Under the pieces are notes generated by a model. That model searched no databases. It was not told the origin of the DNA and saw only the letters and a list, made by a program, of their open reading frames with translations. Position numbers and translations under genes: made by a program. A stretch of 46,497 nt of DNA, taken from contig JAFRNP010000056.1 of NCBI GenBank assembly GCA_017430145.1, positions 1 to 46,497 of the forward strand, read 5' to 3'. The DNA comes from Clostridia bacterium. GTDB lineage: Bacteria > Bacillota > Clostridia > Oscillospirales > Acutalibacteraceae. Every line of letters begins with the position of its first letter. Within the stretch, counting starts at the first letter, position 1. Below are positions 1 to 10,500 of this stretch, in pieces.

Positions 1-200
1 ACGAGCACCGAGGCTTCAGAGTCATCACTATCGACAAAAACGACCCCTCCACCTACACGAGCGAGATCCTTCTTGCCACCGAGCTGATGGAGAGCGACCC
101 TGCCGGTTCCTTTATGATCAAATTCCAGACCTTCTTCGATAAGATCGGCATGTTCTTCGTGAACCTCTGGAACAAGATCACCGCGATTTTCAACAAATAA
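1..200 (+). CDS. C-terminal fragment of an unknown protein
   Basis: An open frame enters from the left edge (first full codon at position 3) and ends with TAA at 198-200, giving the last 65 residues of a longer protein. The tail is an aromatic and basic amphipathic stretch ending in Trp-Asn-Lys-Ile-Thr-Ala-Ile-Phe-Asn-Lys. It matches no domain I recognise. A strong hairpin terminator follows 58 nt downstream, which supports this as a real gene end. The start and most of the protein lie outside the window, so no function is proposed. Confidence 0.65.
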   Translation, partial: EHRGFRVITIDKNDPSTYTSEILLATELMESDPAGSFMIKFQTFFDKIGMFFVNLWNKITAIFNK

Positions 201-258
201 TGCCCGTCGGCTTTTGCCCGTAAACCGGGCAGTTGAACGGTTTTTCGCAATAATGTAT

Positions 259-288
259 GCGGCGCGTCCACAGACGCGCCGCCTTTTT
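259..288 (+). terminator. Rho-independent terminator of the partial gene
   Basis: A perfect 9-bp stem GCGGCGCGT/ACGCGCCGC with a 6-nt loop is followed directly by CTTTTTAT. It ends the transcript of the gene stopping at 200. Confidence 0.85.
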
Positions 289-356
289 ATATTATCATTG
301 ATAAAGCGGCGTCATCACCGCATACAACGTCCTTTGCCCGACAGAAAAAACGCCGC

Positions 357-965
357 TTAAACCCCGGAGCCGCTCCAGAACAGGTAACCGTCCAGTAACA
401 GCGCCCGTACCGGCGCGCCGTCGGCGCCGCCGATCTTTACAGGCGGCGCAAACAGAAAATAGCTGCCGGGGGATACTTTTGAGAGCTCCAGATTTTCAAG
501 GATGCACACATTCTCCCTGAGCAGCGCCCGGTGCGGCCCCTTCTGGTCATCTTCTCCCCCGACGCTCAGGGCGTCCGTGCCCAGCAGCTCCAGTCCCAGC
601 GCCGCCGCCTCCTCCGCGCCGGTTTTTTCAAAATACGCCTTTCCGCCGCCCTTCAGCAGCAGCCGTTTGACCTGCGGGAACAGACGGTTGACGGCTTCGC
701 CGGTCAGAGGGCCCGGCGGGACTTCGATAACGGTACATTCACCGATGAACGGCGACAGCGGCAGCGCGCCGATCCCGGCGCCGTCTGGCAGAAAATGCAG
801 CGGCGCGTCGGCATGGGTGCCGGTGTGCAGCGTAGCCGTCAGCTTTGCCATATTGCAGGCGTCCCCGGCGGCGATGGCGGAAAACACCGACACTTCGGGC
901 GGCGGGTCGCCGGGGTAAAGGGGCGCGCGGAGCATATCTTTGGAGATATCGATGATCTTATACAT
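357..965 (-). CDS. Cyclase family protein (kynurenine formamidase-like)
   Basis: A 202-residue protein of the metal-dependent cyclase family (PF04199), whose members include kynurenine formamidase and other cytosolic amidases or lactone-type hydrolases. The signature metal-binding motif HTGTHADAPLHF is at residues 47-58 (His47, His51, Asp53, His57), preceded by the family's YPGDP at about 17-21. The frame stays open upstream to 1163, but that part is antisense to the permease gene and basic, so I start at the ATG at 963-965, where the usual family N-terminus (MYKIIDIS) begins. No clear Shine-Dalgarno precedes it. Its leader is instead the U-tract of the terminator of the upstream permease gene, so expression may depend on read-through or be low. 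The true substrate cannot be read from sequence; there are no tryptophan-catabolism genes nearby. Confidence 0.8.
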   Translation of the reverse strand: MYKIIDISKDMLRAPLYPGDPPPEVSVFSAIAAGDACNMAKLTATLHTGTHADAPLHFLPDGAGIGALPLSPFIGECTVIEVPPGPLTGEAVNRLFPQVKRLLLKGGGKAYFEKTGAEEAAALGLELLGTDALSVGGEDDQKGPHRALLRENVCILENLELSKVSPGSYFLFAPPVKIGGADGAPVRALLLDGYLFWSGSGV

Positions 966-972
966 ACGCAGC

Positions 973-1004
973 AAAAAAAACAGTGCGCGGAAAACTCCGC
1001 GCAC
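973..1004 (-). terminator. Terminator of the ABC transporter operon
   Basis: On the minus strand a perfect 9-bp stem GTGCGCGGA/TCCGCGCAC with a 4-nt loop is followed within 2 nt by eight Ts. It lies between the permease stop (1015) and the cyclase start (965), and its U-tract forms the cyclase leader. Confidence 0.85.
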
Positions 1005-1014
1005 GAAAGAAAGC

Positions 1015-1917
1015 TTATTCGACGTTGACCTTACGGTCGATAAGGACCGCCGTGAGCAGAAACAGAACGACCGCAAGGACTGCCGAGCAATAGACGAACG
1101 TGATCGGCATCCCGGCGTAGCCGTTTGACCAGGCAAGCGACACCTGCGCCGGATCGACGACAAAGGTATAGGCGTCTTCAGAGACGAAGATGTATACTTT
1201 GATGATCTTTTCGATCAGCCCCGAGATAAAGCAGATCGCAAACGCGCTGCCGAAGAAATACAGCAGGGCGCCGAGGCGCGGCCCGAGCTTACTGAACGGA
1301 CGGCAATGCGCCAGCGTGATGCCGAACATGACCGTAAGTACAAAGACGCACACGAACACGCCGCCGACAAACGCGGCAATGCTGGCAAGGTTGAGTACGA
1401 CCGTGACGCTGGGCGCGACGATACCGAAGGCGTCGCCCGCCTCCTGCACGAGGGCGGTAAGCATCTCGTACATCGTGAACGCCATATCGTCTCCCTCCAC
1501 CAGCGCCATGGAGTGCCGGATCAGGTAAATGGTGGAGCCGAAGCCGCACAGGCAGAACACCACGTAGCTGAGCACCACCCAGAAGGAACCGACCAGCCAT
1601 TTGGAAAACAGCAGCGAACTGCTTCTGACCGGCAGGGTCATCGTCAGCAGGCCTTCGTTTTTGAACATGGTGCGGGAATACTCCCCGAACACGGCGGTAA
1701 GCGTAGAGATCACACCGATGAACGCCGCAAGGCACAGCGCGAAGGAAGCGAGGCATTTGACGGCAAGCCCGATGCCGACGCCCATATCGCCCCACTTGGT
1801 CCAGTCGACCAGCAGCAGGATCAGCATGATGATGCCGATGATCCCCATCGCGATATAGATGTTGTAAACGGCGCTGGCGTTTGCTTTGAACTGGTTTTTA
1901 ATTAACTTCCCAAGCAT
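1015..1917 (-). CDS. ABC transporter permease, ABC-2-like
   Basis: A 300-residue integral membrane protein with about six hydrophobic helices (around residues 18-38, 50-75, 105-130, 165-195, 210-230 and 270-292). It begins with a short cytoplasmic Lys-rich segment (MLGKLIKNQFKAN), as ABC-2-type permeases often do. It is the membrane partner of the ATPase encoded just upstream: its start lies 20 nt inside the end of the ATPase gene. It is preceded by AAGGAGGTGATC, a full-length complement of the 16S rRNA 3' end, so it should be translated very efficiently. The residues around Glu-Tyr-Ser-Arg-Thr-Met-Phe-Lys resemble the coupling segment of ABC-2 exporters. The cargo is unknown. Confidence 0.8.
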   Translation of the reverse strand: MLGKLIKNQFKANASAVYNIYIAMGIIGIIMLILLLVDWTKWGDMGVGIGLAVKCLASFALCLAAFIGVISTLTAVFGEYSRTMFKNEGLLTMTLPVRSSSLLFSKWLVGSFWVVLSYVVFCLCGFGSTIYLIRHSMALVEGDDMAFTMYEMLTALVQEAGDAFGIVAPSVTVVLNLASIAAFVGGVFVCVFVLTVMFGITLAHCRPFSKLGPRLGALLYFFGSAFAICFISGLIEKIIKVYIFVSEDAYTFVVDPAQVSLAWSNGYAGMPITFVYCSAVLAVVLFLLTAVLIDRKVNVE

Positions 1918-3145
1918 CGCCGATCACCTCCTTGAAGATATCCTCTACCGACTTGCCGGTGGAACGCAGCACGTCGATCCCCGTATTGACCAGGACCTTG
2001 CCTCTGCCGAGCATCAGGACGTGATCGAAGCTGTGCTCCAGATCGTTGACCAGATGCGTGGAGAGGACGACGGTGGAGTTTTCTTTATAGTTGTTCATGA
2101 TGATGTCCATAATGACGCCGCGCGCTGCGGGATCAACGCCGCCCAGCGGCTCGTCCAGCAGATAGATATCCGCCTTGCGCGACATCACGACCAGCAGCTG
2201 CAGTTTTTCCTGCATGCCCTTGGACATGGTCTTGACCCGCTGGTTCAGGTCCAGTCCGAACTGCGAGGCAAAATTGACGGCCTTTGACCGGTTGAAATCC
2301 TCAAAGAAATCCGCGAAATAATTGATGCAGTCCACGGTACGGAAACGCTCCGGGAAATAGGTGTTGTCCGGCAGATAGGCGAGATGCGCCTTTGACTGGA
2401 CGCCGATGCTTCTGCCGCCCACCTTGATGACACCCGAATAGTCGTGGATCAGCCCCGCAAGGATCTTGATCAGCGTCGTTTTGCCGCAGCCGTTGGGGCC
2501 AAGCAGGCCGACGATCTTGCCGGCGGGGATATCAAAGGAAACGTCGCTGAGAACGGTATGCCCGTCATAATCCTTGGACAGGTTGCGCACCTTGAAGGCG
2601 AACTGCTTCGGGGCGTCGTCATCCGTATTGGCCGTCGGCTGCGTAAAGTTCTGCGGCGGTACGCCGGGAGCAGCCGGACGCGGCGCCTGCGCGCCGTAGG
2701 GCGCGTAGCCCGGCTGTACCACGTAGGGCACGCCCGGGTAACCCGGCATGGCAACGTACTGTACGCCCGGGTACTGCGGTACGGCGTAGGGGTAAACGCC
2801 GGCGGGATAGCCGGGATATACCATGTACGGGCCGTTCGGATACTTAGGCGCAGCGTCTGCGGCGGGTGGGGTCTGCCCCTTGGCGCCGGGCCCGGCTGCC
2901 GCTTTTTCGCCGTCTTCTGCCGCCGCCTCCGGCTTCGGCCCGTCAGCGGGCTCTGCCGCTTCAGCGGCGGGGGCCTCATCCTGTCCGGCGCCGTCCGCGG
3001 CGTTTACGGCAGGCTCTGCGGCGTCTTCGGCAGGCGCCGGCGCGCTTTCGGCTGCGGGAACGCCGTCCGCTGCGGAGCCGAAAAAGCTGTCAGCCCCATC
3101 CTCGGCAGGGGATCCTTCGGTTCTGAGATCCATGTCGTCGTTCAT
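1898..3145 (-). CDS. ABC transporter ATP-binding protein with long disordered N-terminus
   Basis: A 415-residue protein whose ATPase domain starts only at about residue 183. Residues 1-100 are rich in Ala, Glu, Pro and Asp; residues 101-150 are repeats of Pro, Gly and Tyr (PGYP, YPGV); both look disordered. The ATPase has Walker A GPNGCGKT at 216-223, Walker B DIYLLDEP at 326-333 and a following GGVDP D-loop. The signature motif is MSKGM (307-311) rather than LSGGQ, a form known from YtrB-like and similar ABC-2 systems. Single-domain ATPases of this class usually have 230-300 residues, so about 180 are extra. The start overlaps the stop of the upstream hydrolase-like gene as ATGA, and the end overlaps the permease start, so all three are coupled. 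It energises the adjacent permease. Confidence 0.88.
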   Translation of the reverse strand: MNDDMDLRTEGSPAEDGADSFFGSAADGVPAAESAPAPAEDAAEPAVNAADGAGQDEAPAAEAAEPADGPKPEAAAEDGEKAAAGPGAKGQTPPAADAAPKYPNGPYMVYPGYPAGVYPYAVPQYPGVQYVAMPGYPGVPYVVQPGYAPYGAQAPRPAAPGVPPQNFTQPTANTDDDAPKQFAFKVRNLSKDYDGHTVLSDVSFDIPAGKIVGLLGPNGCGKTTLIKILAGLIHDYSGVIKVGGRSIGVQSKAHLAYLPDNTYFPERFRTVDCINYFADFFEDFNRSKAVNFASQFGLDLNQRVKTMSKGMQEKLQLLVVMSRKADIYLLDEPLGGVDPAARGVIMDIIMNNYKENSTVVLSTHLVNDLEHSFDHVLMLGRGKVLVNTGIDVLRSTGKSVEDIFKEVIGDAWEVN

Positions 3146-4359
3146 ATCAGTTTCTCTTCCTCTCCCGGAGAATTCATTCCGTCAATATTTGAAGATATTT
3201 CACCATTGAAGATCCTGCCCGCAAGCGCCATCACGTCCCCGTCGTGCGCAAGCGCATCATGCCGCACGCCGTCCATCCGCCAGATCCGTTCCGGCGGCAC
3301 CGGGGAACACGCAGCGCCGGCGTCCGGACAGGGCACGACGCCGTCGGAATCACACGCCGGCACGTCGAAGACCGGCAGGATCGGGGCCCCTGCGCCGTAC
3401 ACGGCAAAAAAGCGCGCGCCGGCGGCTTCCGTTTCCGCTGCCTTCGTTTGGAATTGGGCGGCGTCTGCACGGAACCGATCGGTCTTTTCCCGCAGGTAAC
3501 GCACCTGTCCGGCGGATAAACGCGCCCCGGCAAACGCCGGGTAATCCGCCGGCGGGACGAACGCCCAAAAAGCGGCGGAATGCTCCAGCGCCGTATCCAG
3601 CGCCGTATCCAGCGCCGTACGGGCGGTGGATTCCATAACGTTTGCAGGCAGCATGGCGATAAGGCCCTTTGCGCTTTCGGCGGTTTTCTGCCCGGCAAAA
3701 CGCGTTAAAAGCTGCGGCAGCTCGGAAGTGTTGAGGCGCTTTTCGAGCAGCGCCGAAACGACCGGAGAGCCTTCAAACGCAGGCGCGACGCAGACTGCGT
3801 TTGCAATTCTGTTCTTTGCGCCGAAAGCGGCGACGTACGCCTGCAAAACGGCGCTGCCGAAACCGAGGCACAAAAGGTTTACCCGTTCGGTCCCTGCGCC
3901 TGCGGCGACCGTATCAAGAAAGGCGTCGAGAAGCACCGCGTTCTCTTCGGGCGGTAAAATGAAATTGTATGCAAACACACGGACGTTCTCACCGCCGACT
4001 GCGTCCGCCAGGATATTCGCCGCAAAAACGCGTCCCATCCGGTTTTTGCCGCCTTCATCCGCCGCTTCGTAAGACGCGGCGAAAGGCACGGGCGTGACCG
4101 GCGTGCGCATGCAGCCGTCTGTGCGCGTCGCAAGCGGTTCAAGGACTTCGCGCACCACATCGCTGACGGCGTCCGAAAAACCGGCGTCCCTGCGGAAAAG
4201 CATCATTTTCAGGATCGGGGCCTTCAGCCGGTCGATCAGCCGGTCGCTGTCGACCACCGGCGGCCACACGCGGGTGGTCTGCCCGTCCTTGATATTCGCC
4301 AGAACGCTTTGCCCGACGTTGGGAATGACCACAACAGGCAGACGGGGCGTATCGCTCAT
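3142..4359 (-). CDS. LCAT-like alpha/beta-hydrolase fold protein, probably without catalytic serine
   Basis: A 405-residue soluble protein, first gene of the ABC transporter operon. The N-terminus (PVVVIPNVGQSVL, then VWPP) resembles the start of lecithin:cholesterol acyltransferase-like hydrolases (PF02450). A later SDGVVP resembles their catalytic-Asp segment, and a His-containing stretch near the C-terminus (VRHDALAHDGDV) sits where the catalytic His is expected. The nucleophile elbow, normally GHSxG, reads LGFGSAV at about residues 165-171, so Gly occupies the serine position. I infer a binding or accessory role rather than catalysis, but the alignment was made by eye. I chose the ATG at 4357-4359 because GGAGGG lies 6 nt upstream; an ATG 48 nt further up has no such site. 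The stop overlaps the ATPase start by 4 nt. Confidence 0.55.
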   Translation of the reverse strand: MSDTPRLPVVVIPNVGQSVLANIKDGQTTRVWPPVVDSDRLIDRLKAPILKMMLFRRDAGFSDAVSDVVREVLEPLATRTDGCMRTPVTPVPFAASYEAADEGGKNRMGRVFAANILADAVGGENVRVFAYNFILPPEENAVLLDAFLDTVAAGAGTERVNLLCLGFGSAVLQAYVAAFGAKNRIANAVCVAPAFEGSPVVSALLEKRLNTSELPQLLTRFAGQKTAESAKGLIAMLPANVMESTARTALDTALDTALEHSAAFWAFVPPADYPAFAGARLSAGQVRYLREKTDRFRADAAQFQTKAAETEAAGARFFAVYGAGAPILPVFDVPACDSDGVVPCPDAGAACSPVPPERIWRMDGVRHDALAHDGDVMALAGRIFNGEISSNIDGMNSPGEEEKLI

Positions 4360-4418
4360 TCTGGATCCCTCCGCTCCGCGTCCGCTGAAAATGGGGTCCG
4401 GACGCATAATTATAGTTT

Positions 4419-4447
4419 ATCATACCACGTCGGCATTGGAATTACAA
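4419..4447 (-). promoter_or_regulatory. Promoter of the hydrolase/ABC operon
   Basis: On the minus strand TTGTAA, 17 nt, TATGAT, about 53 nt upstream of the hydrolase-like gene's predicted transcription start to ATG. It lies in an AT-rich divergent intergenic region. A second TATAAT overlaps downstream but lacks a partner -35. Confidence 0.6.
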
Positions 4448-4464
4448 GTATTTTTTTATATTTT
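4436..4464 (+). promoter_or_regulatory. Possible promoter of the glucan synthase gene
   Basis: TTGGAA, 17 nt, TATTTT within the AT-rich stretch between the two divergent genes. The -10 match is poor (4 of 6), so this is only the best candidate in the region. Confidence 0.35.
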
Positions 4465-4573
4465 CATAATATTTTATTCAGTCTCAGCGGCCAATCGGCG
4501 CCGGTATGCCGCGTACGCCATGTATATGCCGTACGTTTCTGCGCACACTACTGCAAAAAAAGGAAAGATTTGT

Positions 4574-7500
4574 TTGTCTAAGACGCTTCATTCGCTGCTC
4601 TCGGCGCTTCGGAAAGTGAAAAGGATCGGTTGCGCGCCGGAGGATCCGGCGCCGGATCTGCACTGGCGATATGAAAACCGCGGCCGCCTCATCCGGGCGC
4701 TGGAAGGCGGGATCGCCGTAATAAAAAAGGAACGCGCCGCCGCCGCGCTTTTTGAGCGGTGCCGGGCGTTTCTGGCGTCCGGGCGCCCCGTAACGCCGAG
4801 GGACCTTGCCGCGTTCTTTTTGCCGGCAGGGCTTTCCCTTTCGGAATACGAAATGCTGTTCCCGCTGCTGAAAGCGGCGGCAGCGGCGGCGGCAACGGAG
4901 GAAGGCGAGGGTGAACGGCAGATCCGGAACCTTTACGCCGTCGGGCGGCTCGACGCCGATGCGCTCCGGGTCCAGCTCTGCGAAGCGGAACGGCTTTTGC
5001 GCCGGGACCCCGCCGGGGCCTATGCGCACATGGACCCCGCCGCCTGCGCCGTATACCGGCGTGCCGTGATCCGGGAATCGAAAAAACAGGGAACGGCCGA
5101 TACCGCCGTCGTTCGTCGTGCGCTGGCAGCTGCGGAAAAAGGAAAGACGCCGGCAAAACGGCACGTGGGCGCGTACCTTGCGCTGCCCCGCCCCCGGCGG
5201 CTTACGGGCGGAGCGCTGGTGATCGCGGAAGGGGCTTTATGTGCGGCGCTCGCGGCGGCTGCCGCCGGGTCCGTTTTCCCGGACGCAGACTCCCCCGCCC
5301 CGCGCCTTCTTTGGCAAATACTCCTGTTCTTTCCTCTGTTCGGCGCCGGTATCGGTATCGTCCGCCCGCTGCGCGAGGCCCTCCGACGGCAGCTGGTCCC
5401 GCCGTTTTTCCTTCCCCGGCTCGATGCGGACGACCTGACGCTGCCTCTGCCGAAGGCGGTGTGCGTCCTTTCGGGGCTGGTGCCCGCCGCAGGCGACTGC
5501 GGCGCCCTTGAACGGAGGCTCGAAACCCTATACGCCGCAGACCCGCTGCCGGGCGGCGGCGTGATCCTGCTGCTGGACCCGCCGACGGCCGACGAGGCCG
5601 AATCCCCCGGCGACCGGGCGGACCTGCAGGCCGTCAAAACCGCCGTGGACCGGCTCAACGCCCGTACCGGCGGGGGCTTTATGCTGGCTGCAAGACGGCG
5701 CACGTACGCCCCTACGGAGGACGCGTATACGGGACACGAGCGCAAACGCGGGGCGATCGAAGCGCTGGTGCAGCTGATCGCCGACGGCGCGTGTAAAGAC
5801 GACGCAGGCGAAGACGCTTTTTCTGCTTTATACGGAGACCGCTCGCTGATCGAAGGGACCGAATACCTGTTTCTTCTGGATTGGGACACCGAACCGGCCT
5901 TCGGGGCGCTCAGAACGCTGTTATGTACGGCAGCGCATCCGCTGAACCGGGCGTACGCGTCGCCCGACGGCACGCTGCAAAGCGGGTTCGGCTGCTTTAC
6001 CCCGCGCACGGAACCCCGCCGTCCCGCACGGGACGCGAAAGTATTCCGCCGCGTGTTTGCCGGCGGGGGCATACGTCTGTACGCCCCGGGGACCGGTGAA
6101 ACGATGATGGACCTCTTCGGCAGCGCCTCCTTCTGCGGCAAGGGCCTTGTGGACGTGGGCGTTTACCGGCGGCGCTGCTGCGGCGCGTTCCCGCCCGGAA
6201 GGGTGCTCAGCCACGACGTCTTAGAGGGCGGACTGATCCGTACGGCGTTCGTCGGCGGCGCCGTCGTGTCGGAATCGTTCCCGTCGTCCCCCGGGGCGTT
6301 TTTCCGGAGGCAGGACCGCTGGATCCGCGGCGACGTACAGAACGCCCGTTTCCTGTTTTGCAGGCTTAAAAACGGGGCGCGCCTGCCCTTTGCCACGCGC
6401 CTCAGGGCGGCGGACAACCTGCTGCGCGCGCTTTTGCCCGTTTGGCAGGCGGCGTGCCTTGCAGCCGCCCTGCGTTTCCCGTTTCCCGGCGCTGTGCTCC
6501 TGACGGCGGCGGGGATCCTCGGGAGAAGCTTTGACAGCCTTTTGCAGGCGGGGCGCATTTTTCTCCGGCGCGGCGCAGACGGGTTCCGGCGCGCGCCGGG
6601 ACTGTCGGCGTTTCCGGAGGGGACGCGCGCACTGCTGCAGGCCGTGTGCGCGGCGGCGCTGACTTTTCCGGAGGCGGTCTGCAGCCTGCGCGCGCTGTGC
6701 GTCGGGGCATTTCGCGGGTTTATTTCCCATAAAAAGACGCTGCAATGGACGACTGCAGCCGAAAGCGAAAGCGGAAATGCCCTGCTGCCGGTTCTGCCGG
6801 CGCTGCTCTGGTGTCTGGCGGCGTTCGTTTTCCCTTCGGCTCCCCTCTGCCGTATCGCGGCTGCCATTTTTACGGCGGCGCTGCCGCTGATGTATCTGCA
6901 CGGGGATACGGCGGGGACAGATAACGGTCCCTCAACGGACGCACGTCGGCAGCTGCGTTCCTTTGCGGCCGCGCACTGGCGGTTTTTTGAAACCTTCGTC
7001 GGTGAAGAAGACCATTTCCTGCCGCCGGACAACGTACAGGAACAGCCGGTGTTCCGGATCGCCCACAGAACCTCGCCCACCGATATCGGCATGTATCTGA
7101 CGGGCCTGCTGGCGGCGGCGGACCTGTCGCTGATCACACCCGGCACCCTTGCCGGACGGCTGAAAAAAACACTGGAAACGCTTTGCGTCCTGCCGAAATG
7201 GAAGGGGCTTCTTTATAACTGGTACGATACAAAAACGCTCGCGCCCTTGCCGCCCTTCTTCGTATCCTCCGTGGACTGCGGCAATTATCTCGTCTGCCTT
7301 GAAACGCTCCGAAGCGGGCTGCGGGATTATCTGCCGGCGGCGCCGGAGCTGAAAGCATGTATGGAAACGGTCGCCGCGCTTTTGAAAGAAGGAGACCTCG
7401 GCGCCCTTTACGACCGGCGGCGGGGCTGCTTTTCCGTCGGCCGTACGGCGCCGGCCGGGGCGGCGGACGGCGCCTGTTATGATCACTATATGAGCGAGGC

Positions 7501-10500
7501 GCGCCTCCTGTCTTACTACGCGGCTGCAAAACGGCTCGTGCCCGCCTCCCACTGGCCGCGCCTCAGCCGTCCTCTGTTTGCCGGCGGCTTCGGCCGGGCG
7601 GCGTCCTGGTCCGGGACGGTCTTTGAATACTTCATGCCCGCGCTCTTTCTGCCGGTATACGAAAACACCTACCAGCACGCGGGGCTCATGCACTGTCTGC
7701 GCATCCAGCGCCGGAACGTGCGGTTCTCCCGGCTGCCGGGCGGCGTGTCGGAAAGCGGGTATTACGCCTTTGACCCCGCCATGAATTACCGATACCGCGC
7801 AAACGGCCTGCCGGCGCTCGCGATCCGGGACGACGTGTGCGGAGACAGGGTCTTTGCGCCCTACGCCGCTTTTCTGATGCTGCCCTTTGACGTCAGGACG
7901 GGGATCAGGCGCCTGCACCGCTTCTTTTCATACGGGGCATACGGCGCGTACGGCTTTTACGAGGCGCTGGACTGCACGGGCGGCAAACCCCGGACGGTGA
8001 CAAGCTATATGGCGCATCACGTGGGGATGAGCATGGTTGCCGTCGTCAACACGCTTTCCCGTTTCCGGTTCGTCGAACGTTTTTGCGCCGCCCCGGAGCT
8101 GCACGCGGCGCTCTCCCTTCTGGAAGAGAGCGTCCCCCTGTCTTCCCCCGTGCGCCCACCAAGGCGAACGCCCCGGGAAATGCCGCGGCGGGCGCCGGCG
8201 GCAGGGGCCCCCACGGACCCGGCAGGGCTCTATACCGACGGCGGGATAACGCTTGCCGTCTCCCGGGAGGGAGGGAACCGCCTGCTCTGGGGCGGCCTGA
8301 GCCTGCTTAACGCATCGGCGCGGGCCACGGGCGCCGCGGCAGCGCTGAAAACGGAAGAGGGAACGTTCCGGCTTACGGACGGCCCGTTTTCCCTGCTGCC
8401 CGGCGGCGCATACTGCCGGAAACAGGCCGGCGGCGCGGAAACGGAAACGCTGCTGACGCTTCCGGATCCGGACGCCTTTGCGCTGGCGGTCAAGGTCCGC
8501 AATACCGGCGGCAGCCGCGTCATGTCGCTGCTGTTTTATCTGGAACCCTCTTTTCAGTCTTTGGCCGACCCGGGCGCGCACCCCGCCTTCAGCGATCTGC
8601 GCTTACGCACCGCATGGGACCCGGAGGCGCGGGCGCTGGTGTTTTCGCGGGTCAGAGGCGGACGGGCGTCGGTGTTTTTTGCGCTGGGCCTGCGCTGCAC
8701 CGAGGGCGTATCCTTTTTGTGCGACAGGGAGTCATTCCCGGGGTACGCGCCGCTTGGGAACGACCTCTTTTCGGCGCCGCTGCCGCCGTTCACGAATACG
8801 GTCGGCGGCGTCTCGCCCGCAGCCGCGATACGGTGCGTTTTTTCGCTCGGCCCCGGTGAAAAAAAAGAAACCGTCCTGATGCTCGTGCCCGGTATGAGCC
8901 GGACGCAGGCGCTCGGGCGACTGCAGCGGCTAAGGCGGCGGCACCTGCCTGCGTTTCCGGACAGACAGATCAGGCTCGGCTTCCCGGCGCAGGTTTCCGA
9001 TCTGTTCGCCCGCTTTCTTTCAGGCGCCCTTTTCGGCGCCGACGACCCCGAAAGAAAAGCGGCGGCGCAGAATAACCGGTCGCCTCTCAGCGTTCTGTGG
9101 CAAGAGGGGATCTCCGGAGAAATGCCGGTGATGCGCGTAAAAACGGACGGGCTGCCGCGGGAATACACGGCGGCGCTGACCGAAGGTTGGCGCAAGCTCC
9201 GGGAAGCAGGCGTCGCGACGGAGCTCGTCCTTCTCACAGAGGGGATCGCCTACGGGGACCCCCGCCCGACGCAGCTTAAAAAGCTTCTTGCAGAAAAGGG
9301 GCTTTCAGACGCCGTCGGAGCCCCCGGCGGCGTGTTCCTGACCGACCCCATGCAGGCGGGCCCCGCATTCATGCAACTGCTTGCGGCATGCCCCGGGATC
9401 ACCTGTCCCGCCGGGGACGATCCGCTTATCCCGCAAAAAAAACCTGCCCGCCTGCTGCCGGCAAAGCCTCTGTTTTCGGGTGAGAACGCATTTGTCCCGG
9501 GCGGTTATTTCATCGGGCGCATCCCGCCCCGTCCCTGGTGCCATACCCTGTCCAACCGCAGCTTCGGCACGCTCGTCAGCTCCTGTTCCCTCGGTTTCAC
9601 CTGGGCGCTCAACGCCCGGCTGAACCAGCTCACCCCGTGGGAAAGCGACCGGGTCCGCGACCAGCACGGGGAACAGCTTTTGCTGCACACGCCGGAGGGG
9701 ACTTTTAACTGCATCTGCGGCAGCGCCGTCTATTTTTACGATACCCGGGCGCTGTACGGGGCAGACTGCGCCGGACGGCAGCTGCGCATCACGGTGGAGA
9801 CGGACGCCGCCGCCATGAAAAAGCGGGTCAGTGTCCAGCGCGTGGACCGGCGTGCGGACGACGTATGGCTGACTTACCGGATCGCCTTTTTACTGGGGGA
9901 GGACCGGCGGGCGCTGCCGTATGTCCGGGTACGCGCGACCAAAAACGCGCTGGTGGCGGACAACCCTGCAAATACGCTTTATCCCGGCACGGCGGGGCTG
10001 TTCTGTTACCGGCAGCCGACGGCAAAGGAGCTGCAGGCGGATATCCTGTGGCCGGACGGCGCGCCGAAGCGCGTGTTCTGCGACGCCAAAAAGGGGGAGG
10101 TCCGCGTGCTTCTGTGCGCCGGCCAGACCTGTACGTTCATTTTCGGATTCGCGCATACCGAAAAGGCGCTGCGCCGTCTGGCGGCGCTGCCGTTCAAAAC
10201 GGAAAAACGGCAGCCGCTCACCGTCCGGACCGGCATACCGGACCTCGACCGGTTCGCAGGGGCGCTGCTGCTGCACCAGGTGATCGACACGCGCCTGTTT
10301 GCCCGCTGCGGGTTTTACCAGTGTTCAGGCGCTTACGGCTTCCGCGACCAGCTGCAGGACGTCCTGCCGCTGTGCGTCCTCCGTCCGGCGCTCGCCCGGC
10401 GGCAGCTTTTACTTGCAGGGGCGGCGCAGTTCCCGGAGGGAGACGTGCTGCACTGGTTCCACCTGCTGCCGACGGCGCACGGGCGCCATCTCGGCGTACG

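Noticed and set aside
4094-4573. Upstream extension of the glucan synthase frame by 160 codons
   Set aside because: It overlaps the oppositely oriented hydrolase-like gene and the divergent promoters; the TTG at 4574 has a well-placed ribosome site.
5020-6141. Minus-strand open frame of 373 codons inside the glucan synthase gene
   Set aside because: It is Arg/Ser/Pro-rich, lacks any domain and lies opposite a conserved transferase domain.
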